Position numbers and translations under genes: made by a program | NCBI RefSeq assembly: GCF_000724625.1 | Contig: NZ_CP007139.1 | Span: 62,001 to 126,000 of the forward strand | Length of the DNA stretch: 64,000 nt | From: Fimbriimonas ginsengisoli Gsoil 348 | GTDB lineage: Bacteria > Armatimonadota > Fimbriimonadia > Fimbriimonadales > Fimbriimonadaceae | Direction: 5' to 3' | Notes under the pieces: model-generated | Seen by the model: the letters and a program-made list of their open reading frames with translations, nothing else | What the model was told of the DNA's origin: nothing | The model's database searches: none | Shown here: one piece after another, positions 1 to 7,504 of the stretch | How positions within the stretch are numbered: position 1 is the first letter of the stretch | How the letters are laid out: every line of letters starts with the position of its first letter

Positions 1-17
1 GACTCTCTATACAATGC

Positions 18-401
18 CTATCGGCCGCCGATAAAGGCCTTCTTCGGGATGAACAGCCGATGCCCGCTAGAGAAGCTGACTTCGATCCCCTCGGTGCTCC
101 AAGTCGTCTTATCGACCGACACGCTCCCCCCTGCGTCAAAAACCGCCGAATAGCCATAGTCGTGTCCTCCCCCGGGCGCTACCCAAATCTCGGATGATCG
201 GGGCCAACCCACCCAGTTCCACTTGATCGGCCCCTCCACGATCGTAAGTTCGTACGGATCGTAAGAACCGTAGTTGACCCCGGCAGGTTGCGGAGATCGG
301 TAGAGGACCTTGCCGGACGACATCGCCGAGAGCGACAAAACCACCAGCGTGTATAGGGCTAGGATGCCAAGTCCAAAAGCTGCCCGAAAGAACCGTTTCA
401 T
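18..401 (-). CDS. Hypothetical membrane-anchored or secreted protein
   Basis: A 127-residue protein of unknown function. Residues 1-30 are a basic start (MKRFFR) followed by one hydrophobic segment, which fits a signal anchor or signal peptide. The rest is rich in Trp, Gly, Ser and Tyr and looks like a small extracytoplasmic beta-rich domain. The ATG is preceded by GAGG at a seven-base distance, which supports this start. It ends 17 bases from the window edge, so downstream neighbours are unseen. The upstream YdeI-family gene lies on the same strand 61 bases away. I recognise no family. Confidence 0.6.
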   Translation of the reverse strand: MKRFFRAAFGLGILALYTLVVLSLSAMSSGKVLYRSPQPAGVNYGSYDPYELTIVEGPIKWNWVGWPRSSEIWVAPGGGHDYGYSAVFDAGGSVSVDKTTWSTEGIEVSFSSGHRLFIPKKAFIGGR

Positions 402-462
402 CTTCTGACCTCGGGCCCACGACGATTAAGACCAAAAAGCCGGTCACCGACCATATTTTCCG

Positions 463-1044
463 TCACTTCTTCTGGATGTACGGATTGATGAAGTAAGGGT
501 GCCGCTCCCCTTTTTCGGACGATTCGATGAGCTCCTTAAAGCGTTTCTCCTTCGTCTCCTCGCGTTTCGGGCTGGTCACCCACCAGATCGCGTGCCGCCG
601 GTAAGTGGGGGGTTGGCTTTGGAAGAACTCCCATGCCTTCGGATGCGCCTGAAAGCGCTCCCTTAGCTCGTCCGGAAAATCGTGCGGACGCCCTTCATAC
701 GAATAGGTTTTTGACTCGATCCTCTCCTCGTAGATCTTCAGACCGGCAGGGCGGACTCGTCCCTCTTCGATCAGCACTTTCATTCGCCGAAGGTTCACCG
801 CGCTCCAACTACTTTTCGGTCGCCGGCGGACGAACCGAATCGTGTACCGCTCGTCGTCCACACGCCGGCGAATCGCGTCGATCCAGCCGAAGCTCAGCGC
901 CTCGTCAACCGACTCCGGCCAAGTCATCGACGGGATGCCGGTCCCCGTTTTGTAAAAGCCGACCAAAAGCTCGTCTTCCACTTCATGGTTCTGCTCGAGC
1001 CAGGAACGAAACTGCAAGGGAGATTCGAAGTAAACCGGTTCCAT
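463..1044 (-). CDS. YdeI/OmpD-associated family protein
   Basis: A 193-residue cytoplasmic protein matching the YdeI/OmpD-associated ('bacteriocin-protection') family in length and motifs. It has the N-terminal F.W...H segment, the ESVDEALSFGWIDA block at residues 44-57, the RFVRRRPKSSWS block near 70-81 and a C-terminal stretch of basic and aromatic residues (RRHAIWWV). The molecular function of the family is poorly defined; the bacteriocin label comes from a genetic effect in E. coli relatives. No signal peptide or membrane segment is visible. It appears to be a single gene, with the RRM gene divergent upstream. Confidence 0.85.
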   Translation of the reverse strand: MEPVYFESPLQFRSWLEQNHEVEDELLVGFYKTGTGIPSMTWPESVDEALSFGWIDAIRRRVDDERYTIRFVRRRPKSSWSAVNLRRMKVLIEEGRVRPAGLKIYEERIESKTYSYEGRPHDFPDELRERFQAHPKAWEFFQSQPPTYRRHAIWWVTSPKREETKEKRFKELIESSEKGERHPYFINPYIQKK

Positions 1045-1173
1045 TTATCTCAACGGTTAAAGGTTATCTCCCCGGATAAGTCCCGGAAACTTCAGATTTC
1101 GCTGGAAATTCGGAAGATGCGGGTACCTGCCTTCCTTGGTCTCAATGGAAATGCAGAAAAGAGTCGAGAGAAC

Positions 1174-1201
1174 TTGCCTCTGGAAAGAACAGAGTCATAA
1201 T
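1174..1201 (+). promoter_or_regulatory. Candidate sigma70-type promoter for the RRM gene
   Basis: TTGCCT (1174-1179) and CATAAT (1196-1201) are separated by 16 bases on the plus strand, upstream of the RRM protein gene. If used, transcription starts near 1208 and leaves a leader of about 125 bases. The call rests on hexamer similarity only. Confidence 0.35.
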
Positions 1202-1334
1202 AGAAGCGTTACGATTCCATGTTACGTTCCCGTTACGGACTCCTGCCCCCTGGTGGCCGGCAATCACGATACGAGAGCACTGCAGCGAACCGGAACCAGA
1301 ATCCGCGGGACGGTACCCGCACAGGAGATCGAAA

Positions 1335-1802
1335 TTGGCAAGCAAATCCTTATACGTCGGCAACGTTTCGTATTCCTCAACCGAGGAATCGCTGCTGGAG
1401 GCGTTCGGCGCCCATCAGCCGAGTAACGTTCGCATTATCGAGGGGCGCGGCTTCGCGTTCATCGATGTTCCGGAAGACAGTCTCGAGGCCGCGATCGCTG
1501 AGATGAACGGTAAGCAGGTTGACGGCCGAACGCTCACCGTAAACGAGGCCCGACCCCGCTCCGGCGGTGGTGGCGGCGGTGGTGGCTATGGTGGCGGCGG
1601 CGGCGGTCGCTCCGGAGGCGGCGGCGGTTACAGCGGTGGCGGCGGTGGCGGCTACGGCGGCGGTGGTGGCGGCGGCTACGGTGGAGGCGGCGGTGGCCGA
1701 TCCGGCGGTGGCGGCGGCTATGGCGGCGGCGGTGGTGGCCGTGGTGGAGATCGCGGCGGCAGCGGCGGTGGCTACGGCGGCGGAAAGCGCAAGAGCTACT
1801 AA
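1335..1802 (+). CDS. Glycine-rich RRM RNA-binding protein
   Basis: A 155-residue protein with one RNA recognition motif (about residues 5-74) followed by a glycine-rich tail (77-155) of GGYGGG / GGRSGGG repeats. The RNP2 motif LYVGNV is at 6-11 and RNP1 GRGFAFIDV at 37-45, so the aromatic RNA-contact positions are present. Relatives in cyanobacteria and other bacteria bind single-stranded RNA and are often cold-induced; that role here is inference. The start is TTG, chosen because AGGAG sits seven bases upstream and the RRM begins immediately. A Rho-independent terminator follows. The alternative frames across the tail are low-complexity artefacts. Confidence 0.9.
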   Translation: MASKSLYVGNVSYSSTEESLLEAFGAHQPSNVRIIEGRGFAFIDVPEDSLEAAIAEMNGKQVDGRTLTVNEARPRSGGGGGGGGYGGGGGGRSGGGGGYSGGGGGGYGGGGGGGYGGGGGGRSGGGGGYGGGGGGRGGDRGGSGGGYGGGKRKSY

Positions 1803-1816
1803 GCCTCTAGAACCTT

Positions 1817-1852
1817 AAAAGCGGCTCGGCCATATGGCTGAGCCGCTTTTTT
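1817..1852. terminator. Bidirectional Rho-independent terminator
   Basis: The stem GCGGCTC / GAGCCGC is extended by a G-T wobble and GCC/GGC around an ATAT loop. It is flanked by AAAA on the left and six T on the right. It lies 14 bases after the RRM stop codon and ahead of the convergent gene ending at 1950, so it can serve both strands. Confidence 0.9.
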
Positions 1853-1949
1853 GGTTTAAGATAAGAAGGAAATGCCTAGTAGAAATGCCTGATTTGTATA
1901 CTGCACTTCAGGCAGTTGCACTTGATTGCACTTGATTGAACAGGACCCG

Positions 1950-2294
1950 TTATCGCTGCAAGACCCACTGGCGACCAAGTGGAGTCAGAGAATAACCTTT
2001 GCCGTCCGCCTTCAGGTCTTCGCCCATGACCGATCGTGGGCCTGGTCGTAAGTACCCCTTCTGCGAAAGCGACCAAGCGGCATCCATAAGCATTACCCCC
2101 AGCTCGGGCAGGCTAAGCGGCCCCTTAACCCCAATACTTTGCAGACATTGGAAGACCCAAGGCAAGTACAGGTCGAAGTCGTGGTTGTGAGGATCGTATG
2201 CTTTCGAGCATCCGGTCGAATCCGCAAGAAACTCGCGGATGAACTCCTCCGCTCCCTCTAAATTTGCTAGTTCTCTGCATTTCGTTGAAACCAT
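1950..2294 (-). CDS. Conserved hypothetical protein, paralogue A
   Basis: A 114-residue cytoplasmic protein, clearly paralogous to the gene at 3051-3410. Shared features are the N-terminal FIREFL block, HDFDLYLPW / HDFDLFLPW, MDAAW.L...G(Y/F)LRPGPR.V, and GKGYSLT..G..W near the C terminus. I chose ATG at 2294 rather than a start 20 codons upstream. GAGG lies eight bases before it, and from this Met the alignment with the paralogue is collinear (MVSTK against MIGTK). The C-terminal part looks like a small winged helix (GYSLTPLGRQW), typical of the last strand of wHTH proteins, but this is weak. Function is unknown. Confidence 0.75.
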   Translation of the reverse strand: MVSTKCRELANLEGAEEFIREFLADSTGCSKAYDPHNHDFDLYLPWVFQCLQSIGVKGPLSLPELGVMLMDAAWSLSQKGYLRPGPRSVMGEDLKADGKGYSLTPLGRQWVLQR

Positions 2295-2424
2295 GGTCTC
2301 CACCTCGAGACGTGACTTACCGACAATGTACGACACGCTTTGCACTTTTCCCAATTTCCGGCTCGTTCAAAGTTGTCGCCGACATCTTTTCAAAGAGCCA
2401 CTTATACGTTAAACTAACCACGAA

Positions 2425-3054
2425 ATGCGTTCTCATGTACCCCTATCGCTACTCGCCTTTGGTGAGCGTAAGACATTGATGGAATGGGCCCAAGATGCCC
2501 GTTGCCAGGTGTCGCTTCGCGAACTGAGGTCCCGCTTGGAGCGCGAGTGGGAGCCCGAGGCCGCAATCACCACCGCAAGCGCCTCGCGAGCGTCCCGAGC
2601 GCGCAATCTCCTTGCCGCGTTCGGTGAAGAAAAAAGCCTGAGCGAGTGGTCTCGCGACGATCGATGCGTCGTCAGCTCGCTCACGATCGCCGCCCGCGTT
2701 CAGCGGGGCTGGAATCCCGAGGAAGCGATCACCACTCCCGTCCACGGCCGTATTCGACCTCGCCGTCCTTCCACTCCGAGGCCACCGAGCGCGCGCCGCC
2801 CGCGCGCGCTGGTCAACATGGAGCCGCCATCCGATCTTGATGCCGACGCCGTGCGCGAGAAGATGAGAGAGGGGGCAGAGCTTTGGTTTGCCGGCTCCTC
2901 GGGAGACCGGGTCAGTCTCGTCGAACGAGAGGCGACGACGATCATCGCGCCCGAAGTTTTACAGCAACTTCAGGACGCGGGCGAGCTATTGGTCGTCTAC
3001 AAGACCGGATCGGTCGTCCAGTACGGACTCGCGCCGGCCGCTTCCTCGGCTTAG
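2425..3054 (+). CDS. Protein with two phage/HNH-associated DNA-binding-like repeats
   Basis: A 209-residue protein with two tandem copies of a motif of about 42 residues at 9-50 and 64-105. The pattern is AFGE.K.L.EW..D.RC.VS...L..R...GW.PE.AITT. Similar GW.PE.A(I/L)TTP repeats are common in phage proteins and HNH homing endonucleases, where they act as target-recognition modules; I know this family by pattern only. An Arg/Pro-rich linker (106-133) leads to a C-terminal alpha/beta domain (135-205) that I do not recognise. No HNH or GIY-YIG catalytic motif is present. It overlaps the convergent paralogue B by four bases. No clear Shine-Dalgarno precedes the ATG. Confidence 0.75.
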   Translation: MRSHVPLSLLAFGERKTLMEWAQDARCQVSLRELRSRLEREWEPEAAITTASASRASRARNLLAAFGEEKSLSEWSRDDRCVVSSLTIAARVQRGWNPEEAITTPVHGRIRPRRPSTPRPPSARRPRALVNMEPPSDLDADAVREKMREGAELWFAGSSGDRVSLVEREATTIIAPEVLQQLQDAGELLVVYKTGSVVQYGLAPAASSA

Positions 3055-3410
3055 GATCCCAACTCGGCGATCCACTCGGTTCCCTTTGTCGTCAGGGAAT
3101 ACCCCTTGCCGTAGCCGTCGCTGCTGCTGTCCCCGCTCACGTGGCGGGGACCGGGTCTGAGAAATCCCCGAACCACCAACTCCCACGCCGCATCCATATA
3201 GATGCGATCCAACACCGTCGGCAGTTGGCTTCCATCCTCCTCCTCGGAGTTGACCACGATCTCCATCATCCACGGCAGAAACAGGTCGAAATCGTGCTCC
3301 TTCCCCACCGCCAACTCGCCTCGATGCGTCCGCTCGTACACGAGGAATTCCCGGATGAACTCGCAGGCTTCGTCGACGGTGCGTACCTTTTGCCCCTTGG
3401 TTCCGATCAT
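3051..3410 (-). CDS. Conserved hypothetical protein, paralogue B
   Basis: A 119-residue paralogue of the gene at 1950-2294 with the same order of conserved blocks: CEFIREFL, EHDFDLFLPWM, MDAAWELVVRGFLRPGPR and GKGYSLTTKGTEW. It ends tail-to-tail, overlapping by four bases the repeat protein encoded on the other strand. The RlaP-type gene lies upstream on the same strand. The Gly-Lys-Gly-Tyr-Ser-Leu-Thr terminus suggests a winged-helix wing, as in paralogue A. I know no function for this family. The pair probably arose by local duplication around the repeat gene. Confidence 0.75.
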   Translation of the reverse strand: MIGTKGQKVRTVDEACEFIREFLVYERTHRGELAVGKEHDFDLFLPWMMEIVVNSEEEDGSQLPTVLDRIYMDAAWELVVRGFLRPGPRHVSGDSSSDGYGKGYSLTTKGTEWIAELGS

Positions 3411-3437
3411 CTCAATCGATAGGACGATGAAAACTCC

Positions 3438-4199
3438 CTATCCGGTCAGTGACGACCATCGGAAAAGGAACCGGTCCAACTCCGCGAATTCCGGCGGCTC
3501 CGCATCCTTCCATTTCACCTCGTGAAGCCGCTCCAGCTCCGCCGCCAAAAAACGATGTAGGGTCGGATCGGGCGGCCCGGCCGCCAACTCCTCTCCAGCT
3601 CGCTTAGCTTCTACCAGATGGTCGATGGCGCGGGCTACGTCCGAGTCGCCGACCACCGCGTGTCGAAGCGTATCGAATTCCATGGGAACCGCGCCACGAT
3701 TCGCCTCCAACCAGAGGCAAGCCAGGGCCGGGCGCAGCACGTACAGATACTTTTTGCGAGATACCGTTTCCCTCTGCAAGTAGCCAAGCCAATTCCCCTG
3801 CGCCATGTGTAGGTAATGCATAAAGATCCGGCGAGTCGAGTACCAGCGGTCGGCAATGTCGCGGAACTCCTCGACGAATGCCGCGTCTTGCGCGTAAACG
3901 ATCGGCGAGCTAAACCACTCGAAAAGCGACGGATTCGACTTCGTCAGGAGCTGGAGCGTTTTCCGGAGATCCCAGCCGGCTAGATCGCTATCGTCCGGCA
4001 GCATCGCCTCGATGACGTCTCGATGAGGGAGAACCGTGAGGTAGCCGGCCACCGGCCGGACGTAAAGAAAGCGGACATCGTAGTCGCTATTGACCGACTC
4101 AAATCCCCACGCGCGGCTGCCGGATTCGCAAGCGAACAGCACTCGCACCCCGTGTTCGAGCTCCGTTTCCCTAATCGCACGGGCGATTTTGTCCTTCAC
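3438..4199 (-). CDS. RlaP/YcgL-type nucleotidyltransferase
   Basis: A 253-residue protein of the DNA polymerase beta nucleotidyltransferase fold, in the YcgL/RlaP group. The signature GSRAWGF (27-33) is followed by SDYDV with metal-ligand aspartates D39 and D41. The downstream PSLFEWFSSPIVY and HYLHMAQGN blocks fit this family. In some bacteria RlaP is linked to RNA ligase operons and predicted to act in RNA repair; no ligase is visible here, so the substrate is unknown. It is nine bases downstream of the small signal-peptide gene at 4209-4490, so the two are probably cotranscribed. Confidence 0.8.
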   Translation of the reverse strand: MKDKIARAIRETELEHGVRVLFACESGSRAWGFESVNSDYDVRFLYVRPVAGYLTVLPHRDVIEAMLPDDSDLAGWDLRKTLQLLTKSNPSLFEWFSSPIVYAQDAAFVEEFRDIADRWYSTRRIFMHYLHMAQGNWLGYLQRETVSRKKYLYVLRPALACLWLEANRGAVPMEFDTLRHAVVGDSDVARAIDHLVEAKRAGEELAAGPPDPTLHRFLAAELERLHEVKWKDAEPPEFAELDRFLFRWSSLTG

Positions 4200-4208
4200 G
4201 GAACGATT

Positions 4209-4490
4209 CTACTTGCCGGGAAAATACCAGAGGCTGTTATCGGTCGGGTTTACGACCAAGATGCCGTCCTTTAGGAACCGGTTGGCGGCATTCGTGGCGT
4301 TCCCCATAACCCCGGCGAACCCAGGAAGGGTGCTCGTCTCCGGACTTCGCAAGGGAACCCCTTCGAGCATCGCCTTGATCGTCCACGGATCGGCGTGACG
4401 GACCGGGATTCGCATCGGCGCCTTCGGGTCTTGAGCCACCGCCCCACCCACCGCAAGCAGAGCCAACAAGCCGCACAACATTCCCTTCAT
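4209..4490 (-). CDS. Small exported protein of unknown function
   Basis: A 93-residue protein with a clear Sec signal peptide (MKGMLCGLLALLAVGGAVAQ) and a mature part of about 73 residues. The segment MRIPVRHADPWTIKAMLEGV resembles the short beta-alpha modules of secretin N-domains or AMIN-like repeats, but it is too short to assign. I chose the ATG at 4490 because it opens directly into the signal peptide; the frame is open further upstream but that part is basic and non-hydrophobic. It precedes the nucleotidyltransferase gene by nine bases. Confidence 0.65.
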   Translation of the reverse strand: MKGMLCGLLALLAVGGAVAQDPKAPMRIPVRHADPWTIKAMLEGVPLRSPETSTLPGFAGVMGNATNAANRFLKDGILVVNPTDNSLWYFPGK

Positions 4491-4561
4491 TAACCCATTT
4501 GACGCCGCTGGAAGCCGCTCGTTACGCCACCCTGCGGCAAAACCCTCGTCTAGGCGACACG

Positions 4562-4984
4562 CTAGAGAACCAGCGGCAAGGTCGAGCTTTCGAACCAATA
4601 CCGGGTCAGCAGCTCGAGGCAATCGATGAACGGGACGAACTCGACCGGCTTGCGGATGTAAGTGTTCGCGCCTCGCTCGTAGCACCGTACGATGTCCAGG
4701 GTCTCGTCCGACGAACTGAATATCACAACCGGAATATGTTTGGTGCGTTCATCGTCGCGAATCGCCGCCAAAACTTCGATGCCGTCCTTGCGTGGCATCT
4801 TCAGATCCATCAGGACGAGGTCGGGACTGAGACCTTGCGCAAGCATCGCCAGCGCCTCTTCGCCGTCTCGCGCCACTTGGATCTGTAACGGACGAGGCGA
4901 ACGGCGCAATCCGCGCAAGGTCATTACCTCGTCGTCGGCGTTGTCCTCCACCACGAGGACGACTGGGTCAGGTTTTTCGATCAA
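4562..4984 (-). CDS. CheY-like single-domain response regulator (Rcp1 type)
   Basis: A 140-residue stand-alone receiver domain. Acidic pocket residues are in VVEDNADDE, the phospho-acceptor Asp is in LVLMDLKMPRKDG, the conserved Ser/Thr in VVIFSSS and the Lys in RKPVEF. The NADDE extension and overall length match the Rcp1/phytochrome-associated receivers that take phosphate from a separate kinase. The start is TTG, preceded by GGAG at five bases. It is divergent from the LuxR-PAS gene. TATAAT on the minus strand (5022-5017) could be its -10 box, but no good -35 is seen. The nearest phytochrome-style kinase in the window is at 35290. Confidence 0.9.
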   Translation of the reverse strand: MIEKPDPVVLVVEDNADDEVMTLRGLRRSPRPLQIQVARDGEEALAMLAQGLSPDLVLMDLKMPRKDGIEVLAAIRDDERTKHIPVVIFSSSDETLDIVRCYERGANTYIRKPVEFVPFIDCLELLTRYWFESSTLPLVL

Positions 4985-5110
4985 TGATTCTCCATTCCAC
5001 TCACGCTTGCAATAATATTATACAGTAAATTTACCTGGCGCCTGCCCTGAGTTTTGGGGACTCAGACCTGCCCGCAGAACGCGTTTTGCAAGGGTAGGGT
5101 CACACGTTAT

Positions 5111-5689
5111 GTGGAGCCGGAAAGAACAGAAGCACTCTCAGAACGAGAGCGACAAATAGCGAGCTTGGCCTCCGAAGGGCTCACGGACAAAGAAATTGCT
5201 CGGCACCTTCGAGTGTCGATAACCACCGTCCGCACTTATTGGAATCGGATGCGGCGGAAGCTGGACGCCTCGAACCGGGCGCAGGCCATCGTACGCGCTT
5301 TGGATTCGAAGCCTCGACCGAAAAAGACGGTCACCGATTCGCTTAAGAACGTCCTCAGCTCCAGTCTTCTCGGCATCATCGTAGTCGACAAGAATGGCCG
5401 CATTACCGACACAAACGACGCATTCCTGGAAACGATCGGGTACGACCGCGAAGAGTTCGAACGGCTCGGCTTGAGCTGGCCCCAGTTGACGGTACGTCGC
5501 GTAGGGGTCTCGCCGGAGACCACGCCTTGCGTTCGGGAGCTTCGGCACCGGGACGGCCATACGGTTTGGGTCATCGCCGCTGCCCTCCTATGCGACACCT
5601 CCGAAGGCGCGATGGCGCATTACATTATCGATCTTGGCCGGATCCCGACGTACGATAGCTTCAAGGCCGCGTCACAATCGGTTGGATGA
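5111..5689 (+). CDS. LuxR-type HTH and PAS domain regulator
   Basis: A regulator with an N-terminal LuxR/FixJ-type helix-turn-helix (LSERERQIASLASEGLT, then KEIARHLRVS and TTVRTYWNRM) and a C-terminal PAS domain (SLLGIIVVDKNGRI onward). This order is the reverse of the usual sensor-then-HTH layout. I prefer GTG at 5111 (192 residues), because an AGGGTAGGG tract lies upstream. A TTG at 5054 adds 19 residues but has no ribosome site and no conserved sequence. The stop codon overlaps the cvfB start (ATGA), so the two are translationally coupled. Ligand and target genes are unknown. Confidence 0.8.
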   Translation: MEPERTEALSERERQIASLASEGLTDKEIARHLRVSITTVRTYWNRMRRKLDASNRAQAIVRALDSKPRPKKTVTDSLKNVLSSSLLGIIVVDKNGRITDTNDAFLETIGYDREEFERLGLSWPQLTVRRVGVSPETTPCVRELRHRDGHTVWVIAAALLCDTSEGAMAHYIIDLGRIPTYDSFKAASQSVG

Positions 5690-6534
5690 TCCAGATCGGC
5701 GCGTATAACCGCCTAAAAATAGCCCGGCGAACCGACCACGGCATGTATCTGACGGACGGGCAAGACGAGGTGTTGCTACCTCGCAAGTTCATTCCGGAAG
5801 GAATCGGCGAAGGCGAACAGCTCCGGGTCTTCGTCACCACCGACTCCGAAGATCGGCCGATTGCCACGACCCAGCGTCCAAAGGCGGTGGTCGGAGAGTT
5901 CGCGACGATGCAGGCAAAGATGGTCGGCGCGCACGGCGCGTTCATGGACTGGGGGCTCGACAAGGACCTGCTCGTCCCATTCGCGGAGCAGTTTCGCGCC
6001 ATCGAAGAAGGGGCTTGGTACGTCGTTCGCGTCGAACTGGATACGAAGACCAACCGGGTCTTCGGCAGTACCCGCCTTGGAAAGTATCTGAAAGGAGATG
6101 TTCGCAACCTCTCGGAAGGTCAGGAGGTCTCCTTGCTCGTAACCGACGTGGTACCGGAAGGGGCCCGCGTCGTGGTCGATAGCGCCTACTTCGGAATGGT
6201 GTTCCCCGACGAATTGCACGAACGCCTGCGAATCGGCGAGAGCCGGCGCGGCTACATCAAGCGAATCCGCGAAGACGGCGGAATCGCATTGACGCTCTCG
6301 CCGATGGGTTATCAAGGAGCGGTGGACGAGAGCCCACGGATCGTGGAGAGGCTACGTCGCGAAGGAGGCTTTATGGCGATCGGAGACAAATCGCCTCCGG
6401 AAGACATACGCCGCGAATTCGGATTAAGCAAAGCGACCTTCAAGAAGGCGCTCGGCCACCTGATGAAGTCCGGCCGCATCGAGCAGACCTTTCACGGGAT
6501 TCGCTTAAAAGAAAACGGTAACGGTAAGCCGTAA
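5686..6534 (+). CDS. cvfB: CvfB-type S1 RNA-binding protein
   Basis: A 282-residue protein with the CvfB/YitL layout: three successive S1-like OB modules (about 4-62, 70-130 and 150-212) and a C-terminal winged helix (about 220-276, with EDIRREFGLSKATFKKALGHL). The blocks GMYLTDG..EVLLP and AFMDWGLDKDLLVP are characteristic. CvfB proteins bind RNA and influence virulence and metabolism genes in Firmicutes; here a post-transcriptional role is inference. It starts within the LuxR-PAS stop codon (ATGA). The small lipoprotein gene follows 32 bases later on the same strand. Confidence 0.9.
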   Translation: MIQIGAYNRLKIARRTDHGMYLTDGQDEVLLPRKFIPEGIGEGEQLRVFVTTDSEDRPIATTQRPKAVVGEFATMQAKMVGAHGAFMDWGLDKDLLVPFAEQFRAIEEGAWYVVRVELDTKTNRVFGSTRLGKYLKGDVRNLSEGQEVSLLVTDVVPEGARVVVDSAYFGMVFPDELHERLRIGESRRGYIKRIREDGGIALTLSPMGYQGAVDESPRIVERLRREGGFMAIGDKSPPEDIRREFGLSKATFKKALGHLMKSGRIEQTFHGIRLKENGNGKP

Positions 6535-6566
6535 ACCCGATTCTGCTTCGAGAAGTCTAACCGGCT

Positions 6567-6944
6567 ATGAAGGCATGGCCGCTGATCGTCGGAATACTCG
6601 TCTTGGAGGGATGCTCTAGCCGTGTTGCCACTCCTCAACCGGTCGCCTTTCGAGGCCCCGAAGTGACGATCGATGTGCAACCCTCCGGACGGGCGGAGCG
6701 ACTGCTGCCGCCGCCAAAGCCGGCCACCGCCCCCGCCCCCGCCACCCACGTTGAAAAGCCGAAACCGCCGACGAAGCCTAAGCCTAAGCCAAAGCCTCAG
6801 AAGCGGCACAAGTCGAAGCCAAAGGTCGAAGTGGTTCACGAGGAGCGTTTGCCACCGGACGAGGATTTCATTCCGGATCGAGACGACCAGGACGATGGTG
6901 GAATGGGCATCTTCCCCGCCGACGGAAACCGCCGGGGATTGTAA
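6567..6944 (+). CDS. Small putative lipoprotein, Pro/Lys-rich
   Basis: A 125-residue putative lipoprotein. A short hydrophobic signal ends in the lipobox LEGC, so Cys16 would be lipidated and the protein held on the outer face of a membrane. The mature part is low-complexity. A Pro/Ala/Lys region (48-85, with alternating K-P) could span the periplasm or bind peptidoglycan, as in TonB-like linkers, and an acidic tail (DEDFIPDRDDQDD) follows. No folded domain is recognisable. It lies between cvfB and a zinc-ribbon membrane protein, nine bases before the latter. Confidence 0.65.
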   Translation: MKAWPLIVGILVLEGCSSRVATPQPVAFRGPEVTIDVQPSGRAERLLPPPKPATAPAPATHVEKPKPPTKPKPKPKPQKRHKSKPKVEVVHEERLPPDEDFIPDRDDQDDGGMGIFPADGNRRGL

Positions 6945-6952
6945 AGTAAGGA

Positions 6953-7270
6953 ATGCGTCAGCGCTGGCTGCTCTTTGCCGCACTCGCCGTGGTTTTTGGG
7001 ATGTTGGCAGGGGTGTTTCAATCTTGGACGGCGCTCTCTAACGCGTTCATGATCGCCACCGGCATCTCGGTTATCGGGGCAATCGCCGTCTCCATCGCCT
7101 CGCGCACCGACAAGTACAGCCTGGAGGCGCTACAAAAGGTTCACGAAAAAGCCGAGCTCGACGCCATCGACCTCCCCGATCTAGATTTCGACAGCGTGAG
7201 CTGCATTGCTTGCGGGACAGTCTACAATCGCCGCCTCCCCGTCTGCCCCCACTGCAAGACCACCCGCTAG
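6953..7270 (+). CDS. Membrane protein with C-terminal zinc ribbon
   Basis: A 105-residue protein with two hydrophobic segments (about 5-24 and 30-48). A soluble C-terminal part follows that carries two Cys pairs (CIAC and CPHC, about residues 83-101), a typical minimal zinc ribbon. The topology would leave the ribbon in the cytoplasm if both segments span. Such proteins are common and mostly uncharacterised. It begins nine bases after the lipoprotein stop. The 234 bases after it hold one copy of a dispersed repeat and no gene. Confidence 0.6.
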   Translation: MRQRWLLFAALAVVFGMLAGVFQSWTALSNAFMIATGISVIGAIAVSIASRTDKYSLEALQKVHEKAELDAIDLPDLDFDSVSCIACGTVYNRRLPVCPHCKTTR

Positions 7271-7327
7271 CCCCCTTCCCCCTCCGCCGCATGGGATGTC
7301 TGAATGGCGAACGTACGGTTCGCCGGA

Positions 7328-7354
7328 GGTCGGTCTGGAGACCAGCGGCCCCAG
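7328..7354 (-). repeat. Dispersed repeat family B, copy 1
   Basis: On the minus strand this copy contains CCGCTGGTCTCCAGACCG, with dyad GGTCT / AGACC. Related copies are at 23696-23729 and 58911-58944. This one lies 57 bases after the zinc-ribbon gene stop. Confidence 0.7.
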
Positions 7355-7504
7355 GACTACGTTCGGGGCTCCTCTACCGATTCGCTGGGATTTCGTTCGG
7401 ATTTAGTGTTACCCTAACAAGAACAAATCGTCTACTAAGCTAGAATCTAGAGCAATGGCATTGCGTCGCCAGGGGAAGGCCCCGGCGCCGGAGGGAACTA
7501 AGAA

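Noticed and set aside
1567-1818. Ala/Val-rich open frame across the RRM tail
   Set aside because: It arises from reading the GGC/GGT repeats in another frame; no start site and no protein-like composition.
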